From: Amorphophallus konjac
Lineage: Eukaryota > Streptophyta > Magnoliopsida > Alismatales > Araceae
Length of the DNA stretch: 64,000 nucleotides
NCBI GenBank assembly: GCA_022559845.1
Contig: CM040127.1
Span: 35,116,708 to 35,180,707 of the forward strand
Reading direction: 5' to 3'
Each line of letters begins with the position of its first letter. Position 1 is the stretch's first letter. Positions 45,905 through 57,906 of this stretch are shown here, one piece after another. The position numbers were made by a program, and so were the translations under genes. The notes under the pieces are model-generated. The model did no database searches. It had not been told where the DNA came from and worked only from the letters and a program-made list of their open reading frames with translations.

Positions 45905-46065
45905 CGGCCGGCCATCGCGGATCCTTAAACATGCAAAAAGATAACTCGATAAGAAATCAGAACACCCTAAGCCAGCTGTTGACTGTACCAGAGACTCTAG
46001 ATTATCAAACCCGACAATTACTCTACATTTTTGTACTATGCCGTAACCTCCGCTCTGATACCAAC
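45905..46065 (-). mobile_element. Element K internal remnant with primer site
   Basis: About 160 bp resembling the start of the G internal region (both contain CCCTAAGCCAGCTG and GACTGTAC). A primer site TGGTATCAGAGC lies at 46052-46063 on the minus strand. The remaining internal part of K is missing. Confidence 0.7.
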
Positions 46066-46324
46066 TGTCACGACCCAAGATCCGGATACCAGGTCAAACC
46101 CGATATCACTCGGGTCCTACGCCGCCACCCACGAGCTGGGAAGCTCATAAGGGTTAAAAGGTGTCGCGGGAGTGTACAAAAATTTAAAATAAATGCAGAA
46201 ATTAAAGTGTTAAAATTAACATTTACATTTTTAAACAGATTTACACATTTTATACAATTACTAGTCCAGATATACACATGTTCTAAAGGTACACTGCAAC
46301 AAAAGAAAAGTACACAGCCTTTGG
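46066..46324 (-). repeat. Element K 5' LTR, end segment
   Basis: Ends GGGTCGTGACA in element sense next to the primer site. Related to the Tekay LTRs above but distinct. It stops at TTTGG, where G is inserted, and continues at 56006. Confidence 0.78.
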
Positions 46325-48495
46325 TGTAACGACCCGAGAATCCGATTACTGGGAAGGCCCGATAACCCGAGACTCGCACCACCGCCCACGAGCCAGGAGG
46401 GCTCGGAAGGGCTAAAAGGAGTGTGGAGGCATAAAGAAATAGGAAATAAAGCAGGACAATTCAACAATTAACAGAAATAAATAAACAACTACAACAGAGT
46501 CCAGTCCAACAGAAAGTACAGTCTAAAGCAGTAAAACGTACCACATGCCAAGTGAACACTCGGCCCGGCAAGCTGGCAACTGAGAACCTCCGCTCCGCAC
46601 CCTCGAACCTCGAGGAAGAACCGCCACACCTGAAAAGCAGGGAATGAGTCTCCAAAACAGAGACTCAGCAGGGATCCCGCGGAACCCCAACCGGAAACAA
46701 CGGCGGTAGCGGAAAGGAGAGCTACAACTACAGCAGGAACAGCAAACCGGTGGCCGGTCAAAAACTCGGCACTACAGCTACTCCTACTGCCAGAAGGCAG
46801 ACCTCGATCACGCAGTCGAAGCTACCGAACCACGCTAGTACCACCTACCGAAGTAAGAACACACGGCAACCACGCCGTAGAGGCCTGTCCCCCGGACAGC
46901 CAACCTGGACACGCTGTCCAAGGTGCAACCCCGACCATCCGATCGCGGGTACCGCACCACGAGACGCCACCTCGGTAAAGCCACTAGCACTAGTCTCACG
47001 GCGCAAGAACCGACACACGCGCCAAGGTGAAACAACCGAACTCACCGGTCAACACGACCGAAAACCCGAAGGTCAAAGACACAGAGACTGACAGTCTGTC
47101 ACTCCGTACTCGACAGGAGTACCACCCACTAGAAGCACAGCCGGTAGCGTCCCCTGACGTCTTACACCGCACCGCAGGTGAACCGCCTGACGTGGTAGGT
47201 CCTACCCGAGGCGCGAACACCGTACAAGTAACCACAAACAAGTGACTAGCTGGGGTCACGCCCGTCGACGTGCGTCCACTGTCCCCAACCACGTGTGCAC
47301 ACACAGACCACGCGTCCTAGGTCTGGCCCTCTGACTGGTTTTCCCCCGCAGCCGGACTCTGGCTACGACGAGGGGCCCGACGGAAACCAGTCTAAAACCG
47401 CCTCAGGGTAAGCCCGTACACCACTCCCTGGTGCGACCAGCACACGCGTACTGGTAGGCTACGACTAGTGGAGGGTCACTGAAGGAGTAGACTCTCAAGT
47501 CAACGGAAAACAACGTCCGAATCCGACGACGTACGGGGACCACCCCACGTACCGGCCCCGTCGCACGGTGACCACAGTCGGAGAAGAAACGGGACTCACA
47601 GTCCACGGCCACGCACGCACCGTGCGCTAGAGTCGAGAAAACTCAAGTGGCGCTAAGCCACTGGACTCTGGACAGTCCTCTAGACGCACTACACCCAACG
47701 GTCCTTGAGTCACAAGACTCGGGGTCAAGACCGTTGTACGCAACAGCACAAGGCCGTCAATCTAGTCCAATCTCTAGGTCTAAAACCACGGTAGCACAAG
47801 TACCGAGACAACTCACGAGTCGCCAAGACCACTCCCTCGGGAAGGGAACGCAAGGGACCAAGGCCACCCACACGGGCCACACGGAAAACACAGAAGCACG
47901 ATTCCCAGGGCAGCACACAAGCCACCACGACGATTTCCCATCTTGTAGCAAGCGGGAAACCTCCAGCCCCAGGCCGGATAACTGGACTCGCAGTCCAAGG
48001 CCAAGCACATGGCCCACATGGGAATCGCCTTCCAAAGGAAACCCACGACATGCGGGGGAGACCCCACCGCACGCACACCGATACACGGTGACTCGATTGA
48101 GCGTAACACGAAAGCCCGGAACACGTGGGGTCACCCGGACCCACCACACCTATGGGCACGCTAATCGAGGCAACACGGTCCCTCCCGACACCCCAAAAAC
48201 ACAGACACAGAACCCATGGGGTGTCCGGGATACTCACAAGGCCGGAGGTCGACCACTGGGTCACAACCGGGTCGACCGGAGACCAAAACAACACAATCGG
48301 AGCGCTAAAAGGTCACCTGGACCCTTAAGCTCTCGGCACGCAAAACGAGGTAAGTGGGACAACCTCTGGACACCCAAAGACACGGTCACGGAACTCCACG
48401 GGGTGTCCGAGACACTCACGAGACCTAAAGTCAACCACTGGGTCGCAACCGGGTCGACCGGAGGTCAAAACAGCGCAAACAGGAACCAGAACGTG

Positions 48496-48810
48496 GTAGT
48501 GGTCACCTGGTGACCGCGACCAGATAGTGGTCGACCGGGGACCGCGACCAGATGGTAGCGGTCGACCGGAGACCGCGACCATGCTGTCACGGTCACCTCA
48601 CGACCGCAACTAGCCACGCGCAACCCCGCTGGTAGCGGTCGCCCGAGGACCGCGACCAGATAGTAGCGGTCATCCCATGACCGCGACTAGACCAAAGCGG
48701 TCTATCGCACGACCGCGACGCTCGAAGGCCTCCTCGACCAAAACACAAAGGATGAACGCGGTTCTCCCAAGACCGCGACCAATGAACGCGGTTTCTGGTG
48801 GACCGCGACC
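48496..48810 (-). repeat. Array of about nine imperfect palindromes in G 3' LTR
   Basis: Units such as GTAGCGGTCGACCGGAGACC and GTAGCGGTCGCCCGAGGACC, each closing with GCGAC, that is stem GCGGTC/GACCGC with a 4-8 base loop. The position within the LTR (0.89-1.21 kb) equals that in A and B. Confidence 0.88.
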
Positions 48811-49355
48811 ATTTCGGAAAATCGAGAACGGCGGGAAAACCCCAAAAATCCACGCCACGCCCCCAAACATCCACGGATGAGGGGGAAAACATAGGGGAAG
48901 CCCCCAAATAACCCCTAGCATGCATCTACGGCCTCGGATCGGCCAGAAACGCAATGAAACGGGAGATCGGCCCACAAGCCCTAAAACATGGATTTTGCCC
49001 AAATCACCCCGTTTGGCCCGCTCGGCTCACCGTAGCCTACGAAACTTGCGGGAAAGGAAGTGCACGAGCTGGGGGTCCATCACCCTACCTCCACCGAAGA
49101 TTTCGTGCACCGTGGACGCCGATCCACGAAGAAAACGCCGTTGAAGCCTCGCCGCTCCACGAACTCACGGCCGAGCTTCACCGCGCCCTCGAGCCTCGAT
49201 CCTCGACCCATCCTCGCCGTCCTCCTCGCCCGCATCGCCCCGCCTCGCCCCCGCCTCGGTCCGTCGGCCGCCGGAGAGGAGAGAGTGAGAGGAGAGAGTG
49301 GGAGAAGAGAGAGAGGGTGAGAGTGAGAAATGAGAGGAAGAGAGAGGGTGGGGGG

Positions 49356-49364
49356 TATATATAG
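49356..49364 (-). promoter_or_regulatory. TATA box of G 3' LTR
   Basis: CTATATATA on the minus strand, about 340 bp from the LTR start. Confidence 0.65.
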
Positions 49365-49704
49365 GAAAATCCGGAAAATCAGAAAAATCCCGAAAAATAG
49401 AAAATCACACCCTCGCGATCCTCGGAACGCACCGATCGCAACGGTACCACACTCGCCTAGGTGAACGGCCCGGTTCACCCGCAACGAGGTTCCGAAGGGA
49501 AAGCCGAAACCCACGCCGGGAATCGAAAAACACACGCGGAAAAAGCCGCGGAACGCCTCCGGGCCTCCGAAACGACTCCGGATCGCGCCGATCCGAACAC
49601 GAAAGATGTCCGAAACGAAATTTCGGACACAACGGAGTCGGACGCTCCGAGAAACCAGATCCGGGACCCACGAACGAGGATCCGAAAAACCCGGGGCATT
49701 ACAG

Positions 49705-49717
49705 CCCTCCCCCCTTA
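49705..49717 (-). other. Polypurine tract of element G
   Basis: CTTTAAGGGGGGAGGG in element sense directly before the 3' LTR, with the same CGAGGACGAAATTCC block upstream as in B. Confidence 0.9.
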
Positions 49718-52615
49718 AAGGAATTTCGTCCTCGAAATTCAGGACCAAGCACGAAGTCACAGGGGAAGAACACTGAACGAACTGACAACGCTGTCAGAGC
49801 CCCAGCACATAAAATCTCGGTTCTCATGAAAACACCAGTCCTGAGGGACACAGCCCGACTTACAATCACAATCAACACCTCGCTCCTCGCGCCGAGCACA
49901 CTGGCCAACAGAGCAGGCATATACCAAAGGACACAGTCCGGCATCACCTCAGACAACGCGAGAATCCATCATGGCACTGCAGCCACAATCTTGATCACCG
50001 AGGAATCACAACCCTCGACACGAGCAACAGCTACCGATTCATCCAATGGTCAGCAGACAAATCGCACATCAGCTTCGCAGCCAGCTGACAGGTCGCACAC
50101 CCTCCTCAAGGGAGCAACCAAAACAGAGCCTCCACCAGCTCAAGCAGTCCTCTCCGCAGACCGCAACCAGAACATCGGCTCAGCACCAAGAAACACCTCA
50201 CACATGGCAAGCCGAAAGCCGGACATAACACTGTGCCAACTCTTGTCAGAAGACAAACTTCGACAAAGTCCAGATCCCATCCGGAAAGGCACATCACAGA
50301 AACGACCACCAAAGGTCTCGCTGGCACACGGCTCTCGCCACGCTCGAGCCCCAACAACCAGCATCTTCTGTCTCTGAAAAGACCATCCACTGGTCACCAA
50401 CTGCTCGTCAACGGGAAACCTCCGCTTGCTCAGCTTCTTCCTTCTTTCCTGGTCCTCGACCGGGTCCAAAGGAAACATTCCAAACCTCGGCAAGCCATCC
50501 GTCGACTCACACACAGACTGATGCCGCATCTCGAGCTGCACTCCTCTCGGACACCGCATCCGAGCTCGAACATCGCTCCAACTCGACCCTCTCGGGGAGC
50601 ACGACGAAACCAAATGACGGATCCTGGTGTCTTCAATCATCACCTCACTGGACTCAGACTCACAGGGGAACCATCCCATGCTGGTCACCAAACCAGGGAT
50701 AACCATTGCGACACCAACGTCCTATCAAGGACCATCCTCCGACGCCCATCTCACAAAAGGCCTCCGCCCACAGGCGTCACTCATCCATCTGGTCTCATCA
50801 AATCCTTCGATCAATGCAAGTGGACACCTGCCAATCCCGATTCCGCCCTTACCACAGAGCCACGGGACACCACCTGAACAGTGCTCACGGGTCCCTAAGC
50901 AATAAACATCTCACCGTCACAATCCGACAAGACCGTAGAACCAACAGACACTGCTGTGGTCGGTCACACGGTTAGGCTCACCAGCCACTCATAGCCGTCA
51001 ACCGGGACCCATAGTCTGCCAGAGACCACTTCCCCAAAAATGATCTCATCCGAGGACACGACTGGGAACACAAGTCGGGCGCCAAGCCACCGACTCTGAC
51101 CAACACGTCCTCGACCTCCGTCAGGCGACATCCTCAACAACCTCATCCAGGTCCAACACCGACGCCTGACACGGCTTCCAACACAGGAACAGGGTACTCA
51201 TGCGGCGCACTAGTCAGCACTTTTCCCCAACACTCCATCCTGCCAGTGCCAACAACCATAATACCTCGAGCAACGGCACGGCAACAACACGTTTCACACC
51301 GAGGAACCCATCCTCCGATGCTCAACGCAAACTCAGGAATCCGCCCGTAGCAACCAACGCTACGATCCTGAACCAGTGGGTTATGGGCCCACCACGCTTC
51401 CGCTGCGCACTCAAATCCGCGCGCACAGCCGAGAAAGCAAACACCGCCCAACCAGCACTCGTCCTTCCGGAACAGCGCCAGCACCCTCACACGACAAGGG
51501 AATGGGCACGACTTCTCACAGGCAACCACCCTGCCAAGACAAGGAGCACGTCTCGCACGGACTTCATGGCACACAAGGCCAACCAATCCGAACACACAAT
51601 GCAAGACGACGATCCTTAGCCGAACGCAATCTCTCCAACCAAAGGAGAAACCAGCGCACTTTCGACCAACGGAAGAACTCCACGCTCGACCTGACCTCGA
51701 ACCTCGCGCACGCTGGAAACAGCACCATCCAGCACCAAGGAAAACCATCGCTTCCATCAGGTCAGCGCCTCCGACACACTCGACGAGTGTCACGTCGGAC
51801 CACAATCACAGCATCTCTCGATGCATCACCGCTGCAATTCCTCGAACTGCAACACGGCATGCCAAGAGCCGCAACACGAGCCATAACAACAACCGCCGAT
51901 GCTCATCCTCGAGTCCCGAACTCGCCGCGGAGCCTTCACATCTCAAACCAACTCCAGGGCGAACACACCCCATTCGCACACAAGAGCGCAGGAGCAAGAC
52001 TTACTGGGACACCACAGCCCAATCCTGCCTCGAAATCCATAAAACAATCGGGACCGACACGTCATTTCTGACGCCACAGAGCACGACAAGGACATCAGGC
52101 TCGACAAATCAGCAGCTCACCGAGAAGACATTCCGCTCACCGGAGCACACTTCTCGATCAGAACACCCGCTCTGCCACCTTAAACCACGACCTGAAAACC
52201 TCAGGGGCTGGATAAATCTCAAGCTGGAGTGGCCAAAACCGACAGCAGCTCCCTCAGAGCGCGCTCACGGCCACTTAACCACGAACAGTCCTCTCCAGCC
52301 ACCTGACCACGCCGCAGATTCCTCGAACGCAGCACCGCGAACTCACGCCTGCCAGCAACCTCTGCCCAACGCAGCACAACCAGGGCCACCACCGATGAGG
52401 GAGAAGGCTCTCGACCTCGATCCTTAGACCCCATGCTGGCACGAAAGCCGCGGACAGCAACCACCTTCACAGCGCCGCACAGCGCACTCAAGCTCTCAAG
52501 CGAGAAACTAGGCGGAAAGCGAACACAAAACCCTAAGCCAGCTGCCGACTGTACTGGACCTTACGGACTCTGATCACTGCAATATTTCGAATTCCTATGT
52601 ACGTCCACAACCACC

Positions 52616-52627
52616 GCTCTGATACCA
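52616..52627 (-). other. Primer binding site of element G (tRNA-iMet)
   Basis: TGGTATCAGAGC on the minus strand, two bases inside the 5' LTR end, identical to A and B. Confidence 0.93.
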
Positions 52628-54800
52628 GCTGTAACGACCCGAGAATCCGATTACCGGGAAGGCCCGATAACCCGAGACTCGCACCGCCGCCCACGAGCCG
52701 GGAGGGCTCGGAAGGGCTAAAAGGAGTGTGGAGGCACAAAGAAATAGGAAATAAAGCAGGACAATCAACAATTAACAGAAATAAATAAACAACTACAACA
52801 GAGTCCAGTCCAACAGAAAGTACAGTCTAAAGCAGTAAAACGTACCACATGCCAAGTGAACACTCGGCCCGGCAAGCTGGCAACTGAGAACCTCCGCTCC
52901 GCACCCTCGAACCTCGAGGAAGAACCGCCACACCTGAAAAGCAGGGAATGAGTCTCCAAAACAGAGACTCAGCAGGGATCCCGCGGAACCCCAACCGGAA
53001 ACAACGGCGGTAGCGGAAAGGAGAGCTACAACTACAGCAGGAACAGCAAACCGGTGGCCGGTCAAAAACTCGGCACTACAGCTACTCCTACTGCCAGAAG
53101 GCAGACCTCGATCACGCAGTCGAAGCTACCGAACCACGCTAGTACCACCTACCGAAGTAAGAACACACGGCAACCACGCCGTAGAGGCCTGTCCCCCGGA
53201 CAGCCAACCTGGACACGCTGTCCAAGGTGCAACCCCGACCATCCGATCGCGGGTACCGCACCACAAGACGCCACCTCGGTAAAGCCACTAGCACTAGTCT
53301 CACGGCGCAAGAACCGACACACGCGCCAAGGTGAAACAACCGAACTCACCGGTCAACACGACCGAAAACCCGAAGGTCAAAGACACAGAGACTGACAGTC
53401 TGTCACTCCGTACTCGACAGGAGTACCACCCACTAGAAGCACAGCCGGTAGCGTCCCCTGACGTCTTACACCGCACCGCAGGTGAACCGCCTGACGTGGT
53501 AGGTCCTACCCGAGGCGCGAACACCGTACAAGTAACCACAAACAAGTGACTAGCTGGGGTCACGCCCGTCGACGTGCGTCCACTGTCCCCAACCACGTGT
53601 GCACACACAGACCACGCGTCCTAGGTCTGGCCCTCTGACTGGTTTTCCCCCGCAGCCGGACTCTGGCTACGACGAGGGGCCCGACGGAAACCAGTCTAAA
53701 ACCGTCCTCAGGGTAAGCCCGTACACCACTCCCTGGTGCGACCAGCACACGCGTACTGGTAGGCTACGACTAGTGGAGGGTCACTGAAGGAGTAGACTCT
53801 CAACTCAACGGAAAACAACGTCCGAATCCGACGACGTACGGGGACCACCCCACGTACCGGCCCCGTCGCACGGTGACCACAGTCGGAGAAGAAACGGGAC
53901 TCACAGTCCACGGCCACGCACGCACCGTGCGCTAGAGTCGAGAAAACTCAAGTGGCGCTAAGCCACTGGACTCTGGACAGTCCTCTAGACGCACTACACC
54001 CAACGGTCCTTGAGTCACAAGACTCGGGGTCAAGACCGTTGTACGCAACAGCACAAGGCCGTCAATCTAGTCCAATCTCTAGGTCTAAAACCACGGTAGC
54101 ACAAGTACCGAGACAACTCACGAGTCGCCAAGACCACTCCCTCGGGAAGGGAACGCAAGGGACCAAGGCCACCCACACGGGCCACACGGAAAACACAGAA
54201 GCACGATTCCCAGGGCAGCACACAAGCCACCACGACGATTTCCCATCTTGTAGCAAGCGGGAAACCTCCAGCCCCAGGCCGGATAACTGGACTCGCAGTC
54301 CAAGGCCAAGCACATGGCCCACATGGGAATCGCCTTCCAAAGGAAACCCACGACATGCGGGGGAGACCCCACCGCACGCACACCGATACACGGTGACTCG
54401 ATTGAGCGTAACACGAAAGCCCGGAACACGTGGGGTCACCCGGACCCACCACACCTACGGGCACGCTAATCGAGGCAACACGGTCCCTCCCGACACCCCA
54501 AAAACACAGACACAGAACCCATGGGGTGTCCGGGATACTCACAAGGCCGGAGGTCGACCACTGGGTCACAACCGGGTCGACCGGAGACCAAAACAACACA
54601 ATCGGAGCGCTAAAAGGTCACCTGGACCCTTAAGCTCGCGGCACGCAAAACGAGGTAAGTGGGACAACCTCTGGACACCCAAAGACACGGTCACGGAACT
54701 CCACGGGGTGTCCGAGACACTCACGAGACCTAAAGTCAACCACTGGGTCGCAACCGGGTCGACCGGAGGTCAAAACAGCGCAAACAGGAACCAGAACGTG

Positions 54801-55115
54801 GTAGTGGTCACCTGGTGACCGCGACCAGATAGTGGTCGACCGGGGACCGCGACCAGATGGTAGCGGTCGACCGGAGACCGCGACCATGCTGTCACGGTCA
54901 CCTCACGACCGCAACTAGCCACGCGCAACCCCGCTGGTAGCGGTCGCCCGAGGACCGCGACCAGATAGTAGCGGTCATCCCATGACCGCGACTAGACCAA
55001 AGCGGTCTATCGCACGACCGCGACGCTCGAAGGCCTCCTCGACCAAAACACAAAGGATGAACGCGGTTCTCCCAAGACCGCGACCAATGAACGCGGTTTC
55101 TGGTGGACCGCGACC
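54801..55115 (-). repeat. Array of about nine imperfect palindromes in G 5' LTR
   Basis: Same units as 48496-48810, unchanged in number, so the array was stable since insertion. This copy would be transcribed in the leader of the G RNA. Confidence 0.88.
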
Positions 55116-55653
55116 ATTTCGGAAAACCGAGAACGGCGGGAAAACCCCAAAAATCCACGCCACGCCCCCAAACATCCACGGATGAGGGGGAAAACATAGG
55201 GGAAGCCCCCAAATAACCCCTAGCATGCATCTACGGCCTCGGATCGGCCAGAAACGCAATGAAACGGGAGATCGGCCCACAAGCCCTAAAACATGGATTT
55301 TGCCCAAATCACCCCGTTTGGCCCGCTCGGCTCACCGTAGCCTACGAAACTTGCGGGAAAGGAAGTGCACGAGCTGGGGGTCCATCACCCTACCTCCACC
55401 GAAGATTTCGTGCACCGTGGACGCCGATCCACGAAGAAAACGCCGTTGAAGCCTCGCCGCTCCACGAACTCACGGCCGAGCTTCACCGCGCCCTCGAGCC
55501 TCGATCCTCGACCCATCCTCGCCGTCCTCCTCGCCCGCATCGCCCCGCCCGCCTCGGTCCGTCGGCCGCCGGAGAGGAGAGAGTGAGAGGAGAGAGTGGG
55601 AGAAGAGAGAGAGGGTGAGAGTGAGAAATGAGAGGAAGAGAGAGGGTGGGGGG

Positions 55654-55662
55654 TATATATAG
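55654..55662 (-). promoter_or_regulatory. TATA box of G 5' LTR
   Basis: CTATATATA on the minus strand, about 340 bp from the LTR start. The presumed promoter of the G transcript, which would read leftward through the hairpin array into the internal region. Confidence 0.68.
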
Positions 55663-56000
55663 GAAAATCCGGAAATCAGAAAAATCCCGAAAAATAGAAA
55701 ATCACACCCTCGCGATCCTCGGAACGCACCGATCGCAACGGTACCACACTCGCCTAGGTGAACGGCCCGGTTCACCCGCAACGAGGTTCCGAAGGGAAAG
55801 CCGAAACCCACGCCGGGAATCGGAAAACACAGGCGAAAAAAGCCGTGGAACGCCTCCGGGCCTCCGAAACGACTCCGGATCGCGCCGATCCGAACACGAA
55901 AGATGTCCGAAACGAAATTTCGGACACAACGGAGTCGGACGCTCCGAGAAACCAGATCCAGGACCCACGAACGAGGATCTAAAAAACCCGGGGCATTACA

Positions 56001-56005
56001 TTTGG
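56001..56005. repeat. Target site duplication of element G (TTTGG)
   Basis: TTTGG here and at 46320-46324. Removing G gives a continuous K LTR: ACACAGCC-TTTGG-GGCATACCCTGG. Confidence 0.92.
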
Positions 56006-56626
56006 GGCATACCCTGGCTAACACAAGTTGGCGACGCTAGGACTTCAAACGCTGCTCAAGGCCTCCGAATGACGAGGAGGCACGCCGACCTGAAAAGGAA
56101 AGGGGTTAGCCTCATCTCATTAGCTCAGTAGGGGTCCCACGGATCCCCACCGCAATAAAATAAAATAAACAGAGCAGCATCTAATAAAATATAAAGACAA
56201 TAAAGCAGGTAAAGCAGTAAAACAGTAAGAACAACACAGCACACAAGGAAAACCCTCTAAACTGCTAACAGCTAAAAACCTGCGCACCGTCGGGACGCCT
56301 CGACTGTCGGACACAACTCACGCCGAAACGGATCCTCGAAACCCGAGCCACAGAAAGTTGGGACCCAACGACCTATCTCGAAACACCTCTCCTAGGACAC
56401 ACACGCTATGATCTAGGCTACCAGGTAGACCCTTGATCAGTCAACCAAGAAACACGGCTACGTAGCCGGACAGGACTCACCAGGACAGCGAGGAATCACA
56501 CCTTGATCACGAGTAACCAGGACACCCAGCCGCCAAAACACTGAACCTCGGCAGAAGGAAACCTGAGTCGAAACCTCTCAGGTGATAGGTGGTGGGGACA
56601 CCGGGCCCACTATCGGGCCCACTACT
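56006..56626 (-). repeat. Element K 5' LTR, continuation
   Basis: Continues K after the G insertion and is cut by the Copia LTR at 56627. It begins GGCATACCCTGGC, the counterpart of the GCCGGGGTATGCC site in B. No gene. Confidence 0.68.
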
Positions 56627-56869
56627 TGTTATGCCCCTGTGGTCTTGATGATTGGTTTTGATGATAACAAACACTATAAGTCACCATATGCATGTGTGCA
56701 TGAAAGACCTTGTTGATTCAATTTAGCAGTCATTCATATGTTCAATCTTTTAGATGCTCAGTCATTTTATCTGCTTACACTGTGAGTCATTGCATTTGAT
56801 GTTCAGTCATTTTATCTGCTGTATAAAGCATGTTTAGTCATTTTATCTGCTGCATCTCTCTGCTTGTGG

Positions 56870-57715
56870 AAGTCTACACATTGCATAGCTGCAGCAACTT
56901 CAAGTCTAAACACCGCACAACTTGCAAGACTTCAAGTCTGCACAATGCACAGCACGTGAGTCACCAAGTCTATACATTGCATAGACTGTAGGCATTCTAA
57001 GTCTGTACATTGCCTAGTGTCGCAACACCAAGTCTGTACAGAGTCTGCGTCTCATGCATCGTCTTCATAAAGTCCATACATTGTTCAGTGCAGTGCATTC
57101 ATCAGTCGTGAAGTCTATACATTGAGTTAAGGTCTATACATCGTGCATCTAGCATCTTTCAAGTCTATACAACGTTGCTTGTGTTTCCTCAGAGTCTGTA
57201 CAGCCAGCTCTGTCACTTAGCACCTCATCAAGTCTGTACATACTTAGGCTGCATAACACAAGTCTATACATCCGCACGATAGCTAGGCATTCAGCAAGTC
57301 TATACACTATGTTCATGCATTGTTCTCATCGAAGTCTATTCATTGAAGTCTAGACATTGTCTCGCTTACTTGAATGAAGTGTGTACATCCATTTGCCAGC
57401 ATGTATGCACAATGGTCTTCATGCATTATCTTGCTTGATCTTCTACGTTACTCATTAGCAAGTCTGTACAGCATATGCTCTTCAAATATGATCAAAGTCT
57501 GAACATTGCATCATTGTGTATGAATTACTTTCTTCAATTCTATACACTACATCAAATGCATACTACAGCAAGTGTTAGCAAGTCTATACACTGCATCATA
57601 TATGCATATTACAGCATGTGGTAAGAAGTCTGTACACTCGTCTTGCCTCACACGATCAACTCTGTACATCCATCCATGCTTGCCTTGCTTGCTGAATGAA
57701 GTCTGAACATTGCCT
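56870..57715 (+). repeat. About 24 spaced copies of AAGTCTRTACA in the Copia U3
   Basis: Copies start near 56873, 56910, 56931, 56967, 57000, 57030, 57069, 57109, 57131, 57160, 57193, 57230, 57260, 57296 and so on to 57699. Many extend to AAGTCTATACATTGCAT. Spacing varies (about 20-45 bp), and the spacers are not alike. Confidence 0.85.
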
Positions 57716-57889
57716 TAAGCTAATATTGTCTTCGACTGATTAACTGACATGATTGTTGGACGAGGTTAATGTGTTTGGGCACGTGACTCGAGGTGGGCAC
57801 CTGGCACGTGATCCAAGAAGTTGAGATGCTGACACGTGGTAGCATCACTTGGGCGGGAGAAGTGGAAAGCACACGCCCTAAGCTGCTGC

Positions 57890-57906
57890 TATATATATAT
57901 ATATAA
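57890..57906 (+). promoter_or_regulatory. TATA stretch of the Copia LTR
   Basis: CTATATATATATATATAAG, 180 bp downstream of the last AAGTCTRTACA motif, followed by a GA-rich leader. Probable transcription start region near 57930. Confidence 0.65.

Larger units (their letters stand above)
46325..49703 (-). repeat. Element G 3' LTR
   Basis: In element sense TGTAATGCCCCGGG...GGTCGTTACA. Contains a TATA box (49356-49364), a CT-rich leader (49260-49340), the hairpin array (48496-48810) and a segment at 47080-47260 closely matching the A LTR near 6980-7130. Open frames such as 47647-48513 recur identically in the other LTR and are LTR shadows without domains. Confidence 0.95.
49704..52629 (-). other. 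Element G internal region without coding domains
   Basis: From primer site (52616-52627, TGGTATCAGAGC in element sense) to polypurine tract (49705-49717, AAGGGGGGAGGG). GC-rich, with open frames on both strands (for example 51376-52071 plus, 51143-51805 minus), but none shows gag, protease, RT, RNase H or integrase motifs. The sequence may serve only as packaged RNA. No similarity to A or B internal sequence was seen except the end blocks. Confidence 0.8.
46325..56000 (-). mobile_element. Element G: non-autonomous (LARD-like) Gypsy retrotransposon, complete and young
   Basis: 9676 bp on the minus strand with LTRs of 3379 and 3371 bp, a primer site, a polypurine tract and a 2.9-kb internal region without gag or pol. 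TTTGG flanks it (46320-46324 and 56001-56005). About 16 substitutions and a few small indels separate the LTRs by eye (about 0.5%), so it is the youngest datable insertion here. The ends TGTAAT...GTTACA, the primer site and the block before the polypurine tract match A and B, so a Tekay element of that family probably moved it. Confidence 0.93.
52630..56000 (-). repeat. Element G 5' LTR
   Basis: 3371 bp, almost identical to 46325-49703. Most differences lie in the first 200 bp in element sense (near 55640-55985). A 7-bp indel is at about 55548. Confidence 0.95.

Noticed and set aside
47647..48513. Open frame of 288 codons, identical in both G LTRs (also 53952-54818)
   Set aside because: It runs antisense to the element, lies inside the LTR and over the hairpin array, has no domain, and its duplication is explained by the LTR pair.
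51143..51805. Open frame of 220 codons in the G core, considered as a novel protein
   Set aside because: GC-rich region with comparable frames on both strands, odd Cys/Trp/Gly-rich composition and no domain. Kept only as an open question about the core.
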